From NCBI GenBank assembly GCA_026414165.1, contig JAOAJN010000001.1:1-50421 (forward strand): DNA of 50,421 nucleotides, read 5' to 3'. This document shows positions 1 to 7,134 of the stretch, in pieces. The DNA is from Candidatus Methanomethylicaceae archaeon (lineage in GTDB: Archaea > Thermoproteota > Methanomethylicia > Methanomethylicales > Methanomethylicaceae). Both the position numbers and the translations under genes were made by a program. Under the pieces are notes generated by a model. It had not been told where the DNA came from, made no database searches, and saw nothing but the letters and a program-made list of their open reading frames with translations. Numbering within the stretch: the first letter of the stretch is position 1; every line of letters begins with the position of its first letter.

Positions 1-189
1 GGGATAGGAAGGTAAAGGGTTGACCCACCATCGTCGTCAAGGGGCACCATTTCCTTTAGTAGTTAGAAGGATCGAGTCGTTTTTAATTTGGCGAAGCGGA
101 GGAGTAAAGGATAAGTGAACTTTGAAAAATAAATGATCTAAAGGAGGGAAAGCTGAGGGATTAAATAAATAACCGATGTTAAGTGATGA
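1..189. other. Left-edge non-coding stretch, probably part of an integrated element
   Basis: No convincing gene is visible. A minus-strand reading frame opens with ATG at 50 and runs off the left edge after about 16 codons; its upstream A/G-rich stretch lies too close to the ATG to be a persuasive ribosome-binding site, so I do not call it. An AAAGGAGGG stretch near 141-147 looks like a Shine-Dalgarno site but is over 40 bases from the next start. Confidence 0.4.
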
Positions 190-792
190 ATGATGTCGGA
201 AGAAGATAAAAAAGACTGGTTAACAAGATATTACGAGTCTAACGTTAGGGAGTATTTTCCGGTCTGTCCACTATGTGGTCACGAAGAATTAGATATAGAA
301 TTCAGCTTTTTAGAAGGGGATTTCTTAACTTGCAAAAGGTGTGCGGCAACATGGCACCTCTATATAGGAATTACTGGGCTTAAGTGGGCCGAACTTACGT
401 TGCCGACAAGGGGCGGGTACGGGCGGCACCTCTTGAACCAAAAGATTGATTGTAAGTATTGGAAAGAAATGTGCCGTGAAAAGTTTACAATTGGTAGAGG
501 TTTAGAAGAAGCTAAATCGGTAGACATTAAAATCCTGAAGGAGGCAGAGCGCGAAGAGAAGGTAAAAAGAGTAAAAAAGAAAATTAAAGCGCTTAAAGAA
601 AAAGCCAAAGATGCACAAGGCGACTTAGAAAGAGCGCGTTATGACTTAGAAAGAGCGCGTTATGATAAAGATCCTAACGAATTAGAGAGGGCTTACGAAG
701 AACTAGAGAGAGCGCAGGAAGAACTGGAAAGGTGCCAAGAGGAGCTAGAGAGGGAAATAAAGAAATTGAACAGTTTATTGGAGCAGTACTGA
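190..792 (+). CDS. Zinc-ribbon plus coiled-coil protein of unknown function
   Basis: I do not recognise a named family. The 200-residue protein has an N-terminal zinc-ribbon-like region with two Cys pairs, CPLCG at about residue 26 and CKRC at about 48, followed by a mixed middle part. From about residue 115 it is a long charged helix rich in Lys, Arg and Glu. The last 65 residues carry near-heptad repeats of the form LERARYD, predicting a coiled coil. There is no signal peptide or membrane segment, so it is cytosolic. It lies on the element side of the integrase at 1309-2076, so a role in that element (DNA or RNA binding, structural scaffold) is a guess from context. A GTGA stretch just before the ATG may serve as ribosome-binding site. 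Confidence 0.6.
   Translation: MMSEEDKKDWLTRYYESNVREYFPVCPLCGHEELDIEFSFLEGDFLTCKRCAATWHLYIGITGLKWAELTLPTRGGYGRHLLNQKIDCKYWKEMCREKFTIGRGLEEAKSVDIKILKEAEREEKVKRVKKKIKALKEKAKDAQGDLERARYDLERARYDKDPNELERAYEELERAQEELERCQEELEREIKKLNSLLEQY
622..663 (+). repeat. Perfect 21-bp tandem duplication inside the coiled coil
   Basis: Two identical in-frame 21-bp units (622-642 and 643-663) encode two copies of DLERARY. The identity at DNA level points to a recent slippage or duplication that lengthened the coiled coil by one heptad. Less exact ELERA-type repeats follow to 760. Confidence 0.9.
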
Positions 793-820
793 GCCGAGAG
801 GCTGCGAGATAACGGCGAAA

Positions 821-925
821 ATGGTCGGCGACGTGAAAAATCAAAAAAAGGGAAAATTGAAAAAGGTAGAGAAGGCTTTGGGCGCACTGCGGTCGCTAAG
901 AGACTTCAGATCAGCTGCTCACTAG
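821..925 (+). CDS. Possible 34-residue basic peptide
   Basis: A short frame from ATG 821 to TAG 925 encodes a Lys/Arg-rich peptide (starts MVGDVKNQKK). It overlaps the 3' end of the opposite-strand regulator by 20 bases. No clear ribosome-binding site precedes it. Small basic proteins are common on archaeal integrated elements, but nothing beyond an open frame supports this one. Confidence 0.2.
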   Translation: MVGDVKNQKKGKLKKVEKALGALRSLRDFRSAAH

Positions 926-1121
926 GCAAGGCGTACCTCTTCGTTGGATAGCCGAGCTCTTTCAACTTGTCCATCACCGCATCCCTCACGAACTCATTAA
1001 TCCCTCTATACCTATTGGTCTCGTTCACGATTTTTTCTATGACCTCGACGTACTCTTTCGGAACGTAAAACGCCTTCCATCCCTTGCTTCTTGCAATGCA
1101 GTTCGATTCTTCCAATTCCAT
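906..1121 (-). CDS. Ribbon-helix-helix (CopG/Arc-like) DNA-binding protein
   Basis: A 71-residue protein with the layout of a ribbon-helix-helix regulator: a short N-terminal strand containing KAFYVPKEYVEVIEKI, a helix, and the conserved turn region GINEFVRDAVMDKLKELG. Such proteins bind DNA as dimers through the paired strands and repress small operons, including those of plasmids, viruses and toxin-antitoxin pairs. No toxin gene is adjacent on the same strand. A TATA-type promoter lies at 1162-1184, about 45 bases upstream of the ATG. With the integrase it probably belongs to the element inserted at tRNA-Arg. A decayed relative is seen at 28397-28650 beside a decayed integrase, so this regulator/integrase pairing recurs. 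Confidence 0.75.
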   Translation of the reverse strand: MELEESNCIARSKGWKAFYVPKEYVEVIEKIVNETNRYRGINEFVRDAVMDKLKELGYPTKRYALPSEQLI

Positions 1122-1161
1122 CCCACTTATTTCTCACTGCAGTTCCATTCAAGCATCATTT

Positions 1162-1184
1162 GTATAATATATACTTTAAATATC
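1162..1184 (-). promoter_or_regulatory. TATA-box promoter for the RHH gene
   Basis: Read on the minus strand, 1168-1180 gives TTTAAAGTATATA, a good archaeal TATA box. Start of transcription about 25 bases downstream would fall near 1145, leaving a leader of about 20 bases before the ATG at 1121. The rest of 1122-1308 shows no gene. Confidence 0.5.
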
Positions 1185-1308
1185 GCCTCGTTTCCGCCGC
1201 TTCCAGACACACACCCGTTTCCGCAAATAGCTTATACAAACATCCTAATTTCCACTTACAGTCCCAATTATTTGTTTGAAGAGTAAACCTTTCTCACCTA
1301 CTGGTACC

Positions 1309-2076
1309 TTACGAGAGCACCCTCAGCCCCGCTTTGTCGTATATCTGCTTCAGGTTCTCTAGAGAATAATCAGTATAGTGCCTGGCTAAAACACTCCTGG
1401 GTATTCGACCTTGGAAGGCGTCTATGAAGCGGTCGGGGACGCCCAAACGCGCCATCTCGTTGGCGAACCAGAAGCGGAGCGACTTGGGCGTAATGTGCAT
1501 GCCAGTCTTGTGCTGGGCGATCCTGAATATGGCGCTCCTGTAAGACTGCCTGAACGGGAAGAGCTTCCCGCCCCTCTTCGGGTCCTGCCTTACCTTCAAG
1601 TAATCCTCAAGGGCTTCCTGGCACTCCTCATTGAAGAATGAGTACCAGGTCCTCTTGGTAGTTGTGAGCTTGTTCGGCAGTATTGCACTCTCTTCCAAAT
1701 CCACCTGGCTGATTTCCAGGTCGAGGACCTCCGAGCGCCTCCTCCCAGAAGTCGCGTACATCAGGAATAGGGCCCTCTCTTTTTCGGCGTCCAGCTCGAA
1801 GAAGAACTCTTGGAGCTCCTTCTTTGAGTACAGCCTGGGAGGGAGTGGCTCCGCCCTGCAGAACCGGAAGGTCCTCACAACCTCTGGCTTACCCAAGAAG
1901 TCTCGGAAGTAGACCCTCAGGGACTTTAGGTAGTTGTTGTAGGTAAAAGGGTTTTCCACGCCGGCCAAGAAGTCCCTTATCCTGGAGGTTGTCGGCTCGC
2001 CGCCGCAGAACTCCAATACGTTCCTGATGCAGATTCTGTGCCTCCTGACCGACTCGGGCCTCAGCCTGAGGTCCAC
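1309..2076 (-). CDS. Archaeal tyrosine recombinase / integrase
   Basis: This 255-residue protein is a tyrosine recombinase, the enzyme class that inserts archaeal viruses and plasmids into tRNA genes. The first catalytic Arg is in ATSGRRRSEVLDL (about 108-120), the second Arg box is HITPKSLRFWF, and the nucleophilic Tyr is in LARHYTDYSLENL near the C-terminus. The N-terminal 95 residues match a SAM-like DNA-binding domain. The listed start is GTG at 2076. The frame stays open about 34 codons further upstream without an ATG, and the sequence just before the start (encoding EEFEKFCRV) matches the broken integrase at 27990, so the true N-terminus may lie upstream. The gene begins about 140 bp from the 3' end of tRNA-Arg(TCG), the likely attachment site. 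Confidence 0.88.
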   Translation of the reverse strand: MDLRLRPESVRRHRICIRNVLEFCGGEPTTSRIRDFLAGVENPFTYNNYLKSLRVYFRDFLGKPEVVRTFRFCRAEPLPPRLYSKKELQEFFFELDAEKERALFLMYATSGRRRSEVLDLEISQVDLEESAILPNKLTTTKRTWYSFFNEECQEALEDYLKVRQDPKRGGKLFPFRQSYRSAIFRIAQHKTGMHITPKSLRFWFANEMARLGVPDRFIDAFQGRIPRSVLARHYTDYSLENLKQIYDKAGLRVLS

Positions 2077-2104
2077 CCTGCAGAACTTCTCGAACTCCTC
2101 AAGC

Positions 2105-2140
2105 CGTACCGTACAGCTGGAATCGGGGCGTACCGTACAG
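2105..2140. repeat. Direct repeats upstream of the integrase
   Basis: The 12-bp sequence CGTACCGTACAG occurs at 2105-2116 and 2129-2140, 24 bp apart (about two helical turns). Each copy contains the self-complementary GTAC twice. The position just upstream of the integrase suggests binding sites for integrase, an excision factor or a repressor; the function is inferred. Confidence 0.55.
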
Positions 2141-2211
2141 TTTCGCGCCTGTTTAAAAGAGGCGCCTTTTTTTGGTCAAGCTTTTTTGGCGCCCGCAAAA
2201 AAGGTTGATGG

Positions 2212-2286
2212 CGGGCCCGCTGGGATTCGAACCCAGGACCTGCGGCTCCGAAGGCCGCCGCCATGATCCAGCTAGGCCACGGGCCC
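2212..2286 (-). tRNA. tRNA-Arg (anticodon TCG)
   Basis: Cloverleaf read on the minus strand: acceptor GGGCCCG/CGGGCCC, anticodon stem GCGGC/GCCGC with loop CTTCGGA (anticodon TCG, reading CGA), T arm CTGGG-TTCGAAT-CCCAG. CCA is not encoded. There is no intron. Its 3' end faces the integrase, so this gene is the likely attachment site of the left-hand element. Confidence 0.93.
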
Positions 2287-2328
2287 AAATAATCTTCCTC
2301 TATAAGGTCTTAAAGATTGTGCGCCTTG

Positions 2329-2343
2329 AAAAAGTTTAATATC
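2329..2343 (+). promoter_or_regulatory. TATA-box promoter of the aIF1A-RIO1-topoVI group
   Basis: AAAAAGTTTAATATC at 2329-2343 resembles an archaeal BRE/TATA element. Transcription would start near 2360, consistent with a leaderless or very short-leader mRNA for the gene beginning at 2358 or 2382. Confidence 0.5.
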
Positions 2344-2357
2344 TTCGCATTTCTCTT

Positions 2358-2684
2358 ATGCGTAGAGAGAAGGGTCTATTAATGTCAAAAAATGAGGAAG
2401 GATCATCGAGGGAATTAGTTCTTCCAGGAGAAGGTCAATTAGTTGGGATCGTTGCGCAACTACTTGGCTTTAATAGGGTTAAGGTCAGATGTGCCGATGG
2501 TAAGACACGTATCTGTAGGATCCCTGGCAAAATGATCAAAAAGATTTGGCTACGAGAAGGAGATTTGGTTCTCGTGGCCCCTTGGGATTTTCAGTCTGAC
2601 CAAAAAGGCGATATAATCTGGCGCTACGATAGAAACGAAATAAAGATCCTCAAATCTAAAGGTCTTCTGGGCGCACTTGCCTGA
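2358..2684 (+). CDS. eif1A: Translation initiation factor aIF1A
   Basis: A 108-residue OB-fold protein matching archaeal aIF1A, which binds the small ribosomal subunit at the A site and assists start-codon selection. The hallmark region is VRCADGKTRICRIPGKM (about 43-60), followed by DLVLVAPWDFQSDQKGDI. The length fits the family. Two starts are possible, ATG 2358 and ATG 2382. The second gives a family-like N-terminus (MSKNEEGSS), and the promoter position allows either. The gene heads a run of information-processing genes on the same strand (RIO1, KH protein, topoisomerase VI). Confidence 0.93.
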   Translation: MRREKGLLMSKNEEGSSRELVLPGEGQLVGIVAQLLGFNRVKVRCADGKTRICRIPGKMIKKIWLREGDLVLVAPWDFQSDQKGDIIWRYDRNEIKILKSKGLLGALA

Positions 2685-2725
2685 AATATTTTAACTATAT
2701 ACTTACATAATTTAAGTGGACTCTA

Positions 2726-3505
2726 ATGTCAATAAAGGATATTGAGAAGAAAATAAAGAAAGAGATGTTGAAAAAAGTAGAGCGAAAAAGGTTGAAAATA
2801 GAGAAAGACAAAGATCTATTTGAGACCGTTGAGGAGGTATTTGATAGCAGAACCGTAATGGCCCTTTATTCACTAATAAATAAGGATATAATTGATAGCA
2901 TGAGGGGCGTTGTCAAAGCGGGCAAAGAGTCAAGGGTTTATTGGGCTAAAGGAAAGAACGGAGAAGATTTGGCCGTAAAGATCTTTCTTACATCCTCTAT
3001 GGAGTTCAAGAAGAGCATGCTTCAATATATCCATGGAGACCCAAGATTTAAAGTTGGGAAAGACTACAGAAAAATAGTCTACACTTGGGCACAGAAGGAG
3101 TATCGAAATCTCTCTGAGGCAAAGTCTGCCGGCGTCCCTGTACCAACTCCGATATGCGCTTACCAAAACATTTTGGTTATGGAATTTATTGGAATTGACG
3201 GCGTTCCCGCTCCGCTCTTGAAGGACTTGCGACATTTAGATAAAGAACTCTATCAACAGATATTAACTGCCATTAAAAAGTTGTACTCTGATGCAGGACT
3301 TGTACATGCTGACTTGAGCGAATACAACATTATGGTAAACGAAGGTAAGGCTTATTTAATAGACTTTGGTCAAGCTGTATCAAAAGATCATCCTATGAGT
3401 TGGGAATTTTTAAGGAGGGATATTGTTAACATTTTGAGGTTCTTTAAAAAATCAGGATTTAACGTTCCTGAAGAGGAGGCGGTGCTAGAATGGCTGAAGA
3501 AATGA
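2726..3505 (+). CDS. rio1: RIO1-type serine protein kinase
   Basis: A 259-residue atypical kinase of the RIO family, needed for late maturation of the small ribosomal subunit. Visible motifs are the ATP loop (VVKAGKESRVYWAKG), the Lys-containing strand (LAVKIF), the catalytic loop (VHADLSEYNIMV) with its Asp and Asn, and the metal-binding IDFGQAV. There is no N-terminal winged helix, which favours RIO1 over RIO2. Its 3' end overlaps the KH gene by 16 bases, so the two are translationally coupled. This fits a shared role in ribosome assembly, since the KH protein resembles the RIO1 partner Pno1/Dim2. Confidence 0.92.
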   Translation: MSIKDIEKKIKKEMLKKVERKRLKIEKDKDLFETVEEVFDSRTVMALYSLINKDIIDSMRGVVKAGKESRVYWAKGKNGEDLAVKIFLTSSMEFKKSMLQYIHGDPRFKVGKDYRKIVYTWAQKEYRNLSEAKSAGVPVPTPICAYQNILVMEFIGIDGVPAPLLKDLRHLDKELYQQILTAIKKLYSDAGLVHADLSEYNIMVNEGKAYLIDFGQAVSKDHPMSWEFLRRDIVNILRFFKKSGFNVPEEEAVLEWLKK

Positions 3506-4086
3506 TAAGCAGGATATATATGAAAATCCCTTTGGAGCGAGCGGGTGTACTAATAGGAAATAAGGGTCGCACAAAAGCTGAAATAGAAAAAGGCACCGGA
3601 ACGAACATATCTGTAGATGGAAAGACTGGCGAGGTCATAATAGAAAGCTCTGCAAATTCTAATGATCCTTCGGGCATTCTAAAAGCGAGGGATTTAATAA
3701 ACGCAATAGCTAGGGGGTTCAGCCCTGAAAGGGCCTTCAGACTTTTCAGCGATGGACAGATACTTGAGATTATAGACCTGAAAGATCTCTTGGGCAACTC
3801 TAGAAATCAACTCATTCGCGTTAAGGGAAGGGTGATTGGTGAGAAAGGCAAAACGAGAAGGATAATTGAGAACCTAACGAATGTCTATGTTTCTGTGTAT
3901 GGTCACACGGTAGCGCTCATCGGAGATTATGAGGAAGTTAGAGTTGCAAAGGAGGCAATAGAGATGCTCTTGAAAGGCATGCCGCACGGAACCGTTTACA
4001 GATTTCTTAACCGAAGGCACATGGATCTAAAGAAGAGGGAACTCTCTATCTGGGAAGAGACGCCTCAGCTTAGGGAGGAGGAATAG
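3490..4086 (+). CDS. KH-domain ribosome-assembly protein (Pno1/Dim2 homologue)
   Basis: A 198-residue protein with two KH RNA-binding domains. The first (about 8-75) contains GVLIGNKGRTKAEIEKGTG, and the second (about 95-165) contains the GxxG turn in VKGRVIGEKGKTRRIIE. This is the archaeal counterpart of Pno1/Dim2, which works in 16S rRNA 3'-end processing. The start overlaps the RIO1 gene and its TAG stop shares one base with the GTG start of topoisomerase VI B. The order RIO1-KH-top6B-top6A is familiar in TACK archaea. Confidence 0.88.
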   Translation: MAEEMISRIYMKIPLERAGVLIGNKGRTKAEIEKGTGTNISVDGKTGEVIIESSANSNDPSGILKARDLINAIARGFSPERAFRLFSDGQILEIIDLKDLLGNSRNQLIRVKGRVIGEKGKTRRIIENLTNVYVSVYGHTVALIGDYEEVRVAKEAIEMLLKGMPHGTVYRFLNRRHMDLKKRELSIWEETPQLREEE

Positions 4087-5630
4087 TGTCCGGAGAGAAG
4101 TTCAAGGCAATATCTGCCGCGGACTTCTTCTACAAGAATAAAGAGATCGCAGGATTTGATAATCCAGTAAGAGCTACCTACACGATTATTCGAGAGTTGG
4201 TAGAGAATGCGTTGGATGCTTGCGAGCAGTATTCTATTTTGCCCGATGTTAGGGTCAAGCTGATAGACGAGGGAAACTCAATCTATAGATTGAGAGTGGA
4301 GGACAATGGAATCGGAGTACCATATGAGCAAGTGCCCTATGCTTTTGCACAAATACTCTTCGGCTCAAAGTACACGCTTAGACAGAGCAGAGGTATATTT
4401 GGTCTTGGGGGCAAGATGGCTGTCCTTTACGGGCAGATAACCGCTCATAGCACAGTCAAAGTAACTTCGAGCCAAGGAGGCTATGAAAAGTACACTTACG
4501 AATTGAACATTAACATCCAAGAGAATAAACCAATAATTAAAAGAAAGGAAGTGATGCCCAATCCAAGCAGATGGAGGGGCACTATAGTCCAGTTCAGCTT
4601 CGAAGGTGACTATGTTAGGGCAAAACCAAAGGTGGTTGAATACTTCAAACAGACCTCGATAATCCTCCCATATGCCAGCATTTTATTCATAGATCCCGAC
4701 GGAGTGATCTATCGATTCGACAGAATAACTAACGTAATGCCAAAACCCGCTGAGGAGGTAAAGCCTCATCCCCATGGAATTGATCTTGAAATGGTTCAGA
4801 GAATGATAAACGCTACCAGAAGTAGTACGCTTGTCGATTTTTTAGCAAACAACTTCCATAGGGTCGGAGTTGCCACTGCACTTAATTTCCTAAAGATCAT
4901 AAAATTAAGACCAGATGCAAATCCAAAGAGTTTGACACCCAAGGAGCTTTTGACCTTAGTAAATAAGATGAAGGAGTACGACGGGTTCCAACCACCCGAT
5001 GCGCAGTGCCTCTCATCCGTTGGAACTGAACTACTCAAAGCAGGCATAATGAGGGAGTTCAGACCTGAGTTTGTAGCTGTGACCCAAAGAGGGGCTGCTG
5101 CCTATGGCGGTCACCCCTTTATAGTGGAGGCCGCCATAGCTTACGGCGGAGAAATTCCCATCACTCCGCCGGATGAACTGACCGTATTTAGATATGCGAA
5201 TAAAATACCTTTGCTTTACGACTTGCACAGCGATGTAACCATGAAGGTTATAAAGAAAATCAACTGGAAAAGATACAAACTTGATCCTGCCACCATGCCT
5301 TTAGCATTTTTCGTTCATATATGTGCCACTAAAGTTCCATACAAGACCGTTGGTAAAGAATACATAGCGGATAGACCAGAGGTAGAATATGAAATAGAAT
5401 GGGCACTGAAAACTTGTGCAAGGCAATTAAGGATACATCTGGCAAAAAAAGAAAAAGCAGCCGTAGTACAGAAAAGACTCAGCGTCTTCGAGAAGTACTT
5501 GCCTATGATCTCACAATTTGCAGCAGAGCTTGCTGGGTCACCAAATCTGCCCACTTATGAAAAAGTTTTAAAGAGGTTACAGACCCATGCAAAAGAAATT
5601 GAACAAAGAAGTATTGTCCAAGTTAACTGA
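4086..5630 (+). CDS. top6B: DNA topoisomerase VI subunit B
   Basis: The ATPase subunit of the type IIB topoisomerase that relaxes and decatenates DNA. The 514 residues carry a GHKL ATP-binding domain: ELVENALDACE (Bergerat N box), DNGIGVPYEQ (G1) and RGIFGLGGKMAVLYGQ (G2). A helix-two-turn-helix segment and transducer domain follow. Full length. Translation begins at GTG 4086, sharing a base with the upstream stop codon. The C-terminus overlaps the start of subunit A by 44 bases, the usual coupling for the A2B2 complex. Confidence 0.96.
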   Translation: MSGEKFKAISAADFFYKNKEIAGFDNPVRATYTIIRELVENALDACEQYSILPDVRVKLIDEGNSIYRLRVEDNGIGVPYEQVPYAFAQILFGSKYTLRQSRGIFGLGGKMAVLYGQITAHSTVKVTSSQGGYEKYTYELNINIQENKPIIKRKEVMPNPSRWRGTIVQFSFEGDYVRAKPKVVEYFKQTSIILPYASILFIDPDGVIYRFDRITNVMPKPAEEVKPHPHGIDLEMVQRMINATRSSTLVDFLANNFHRVGVATALNFLKIIKLRPDANPKSLTPKELLTLVNKMKEYDGFQPPDAQCLSSVGTELLKAGIMREFRPEFVAVTQRGAAAYGGHPFIVEAAIAYGGEIPITPPDELTVFRYANKIPLLYDLHSDVTMKVIKKINWKRYKLDPATMPLAFFVHICATKVPYKTVGKEYIADRPEVEYEIEWALKTCARQLRIHLAKKEKAAVVQKRLSVFEKYLPMISQFAAELAGSPNLPTYEKVLKRLQTHAKEIEQRSIVQVN

Positions 5631-6666
5631 ATTGGGTATAGAGGTTTATGGACAGATAGAGAGAGGAGAATTTCCAAGGATCAAGCTACCTATTCGAAGC
5701 ACTTCAAATATAGTATTTGACGAAGAGCTTAAACAGCTCGTATTAGGATCTTATAGAGCAGAAAGGACGGCAAGCAATATAAAACAAATAAGGTCATTAA
5801 CCCAATTACTTTGGGTAGCTTCTTTTGCCAAAAGACTTGTCGAGGAAGGAAAAAGCAGTACCTTAAGAGATCTTTACTACCACTCCTTGAACTATGGCAT
5901 TAGGTTTAGGGAACAGTTAGAGTCTGATGATACTGTAACAGATCTAGAGGCATTACTCATGGAGCCTAGGGAGGCTTTTAACATATTTCCAAAAGAGAGG
6001 TCATCAATATTCGGGAATCTTACCATAGAATACACAACGCCAGAGACCCATAAGGGGATGCGCGCCAATTTGAGTTCAAACCCTGACGGCGTAATGATAG
6101 GACTATCCGTTGCCCAAGCTGATTTTATATCATGCAAAGCGGACAAAGTTTTTGTCATAGAAAAAAATGCGGTTTTTAGAAGGTTTATTGAAGAACGCGT
6201 TTACGAAAGATTCAATGCGATTCTCATAGATACTGCTGGACAGGCGCCGAGGCTTGCAAGACTGCTTTTGAGGAGACTAAACATGGAGCTCGGGCTACCA
6301 GTATATCTACTTACTGATGCTGACCCTTGGGGAATGCACATTGCTATGGTCATAATTAGAGGATCTGCAAACGCGGCACATCTAAGGGAGCTTACAACTC
6401 CAGAAGCAAAATGGGTGGGGTTATGGGCAACCGATATTAAGAGATTTAACCTTCCATCATTCCCCCTCACAAAACTTGATGAAGATCGAATAAGGTTACT
6501 GGAAGAGGATCTGAGATATCGTGACTTCGAATGGCAAAGTGAACTTCAAGAATTCAAGAAAACCAAAAGAAGAGCAGAACTCGAGAGCTTTAGTGCCCAC
6601 GGGCTCAGCGCTATTGTCGATAAATATCTACCAAAGAAACTAAAGATGATATCTGAAGCAAGCTAG
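5587..6666 (+). CDS. top6A: DNA topoisomerase VI subunit A (Spo11 homologue)
   Basis: The DNA-cleaving subunit of topoisomerase VI, 359 residues. The N-terminal half holds the CAP-type domain with the candidate catalytic Tyr in TLRDLYYHSLNYG (about 97-110). The Toprim domain follows, with the metal-binding motif LLTDADPWGMHI (about 240-252). The start at ATG 5587 lies inside the 3' end of top6B. The gene ends the operon; two tRNA genes follow on the same strand. Confidence 0.96.
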   Translation: MQKKLNKEVLSKLTELGIEVYGQIERGEFPRIKLPIRSTSNIVFDEELKQLVLGSYRAERTASNIKQIRSLTQLLWVASFAKRLVEEGKSSTLRDLYYHSLNYGIRFREQLESDDTVTDLEALLMEPREAFNIFPKERSSIFGNLTIEYTTPETHKGMRANLSSNPDGVMIGLSVAQADFISCKADKVFVIEKNAVFRRFIEERVYERFNAILIDTAGQAPRLARLLLRRLNMELGLPVYLLTDADPWGMHIAMVIIRGSANAAHLRELTTPEAKWVGLWATDIKRFNLPSFPLTKLDEDRIRLLEEDLRYRDFEWQSELQEFKKTKRRAELESFSAHGLSAIVDKYLPKKLKMISEAS

Positions 6667-6713
6667 AAAAGGCGTAAAGGTTTAATAGTAATTTTAGTTG
6701 GTCATCTATAAGG

Positions 6714-6787
6714 GCCGCGGTAGCTCAGTTCGGTAGAGCGACGGGCTGTTAACCCGTTGGTCGAAGGTTCGAGTCCTTCCCGCGGCG
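6714..6787 (+). tRNA. tRNA-Asn (anticodon GTT)
   Basis: Acceptor GCCGCGG/CCGCGGC, anticodon stem ACGGG/CCCGT with loop CTGTTAA (GTT), T arm GAAGG-TTCGAGT-CCTTC, discriminator G, encoded CCA at 6788-6790. No intron. A TATA-like GGTTTAATAG at about 6679-6688 lies upstream. Confidence 0.95.
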
Positions 6788-6869
6788 CCAAATTTTTCAT
6801 GATAAAGATTAAGTTCTAGTATCTAGACCCAAAAGGAATAAATTTTGGCGATGCCCTCTTTTTCATCGG

Positions 6870-6944
6870 GGGCCCGTAGCTTAGTTCGGCCATAGCGACA
6901 GGCTCATAACCTGTTGGTCGAGGGTTCAAATCCCTCCGGGCCCA
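6870..6944 (+). tRNA. tRNA with CAT anticodon (Ile2 or elongator Met)
   Basis: Acceptor GGGCCCG/CGGGCCC, anticodon stem ACAGG/CCTGT with loop CTCATAA (CAT), T arm GAGGG-TTCAAAT-CCCTC, discriminator A. The GGGCCCGTAGCT 5' end with discriminator A resembles the archaeal Ile2 tRNA whose C34 is modified by TiaS. It is not an initiator, which would begin with A. CCA is not encoded. Confidence 0.85.
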
Positions 6945-7134
6945 CTCTCCTTCCAAAATTTAACTATTAACATTTAGTACCTTGTTTTTATTGGTAATGC
7001 AAATATTGAATTACCTTAATTTTTTCTATGGCATTAATATCGCCATCATCATCGGAAAACAAATGAACCTAATTTCAAATTTATTAGCAAAAGAGGTCAT
7101 AAAAACAAATGACAGGATCTGATTTATAGTAAGA

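Noticed and set aside
2161-2192. Terminator hairpin between integrase and tRNA-Arg
   Set aside because: The two GGCGCC boxes with T runs are direct, not inverted, repeats once the T tracts are included.
7109-7129. Six-codon upstream ORF before the aminotransferase gene
   Set aside because: Too short and unsupported by any ribosome-binding site or conservation.
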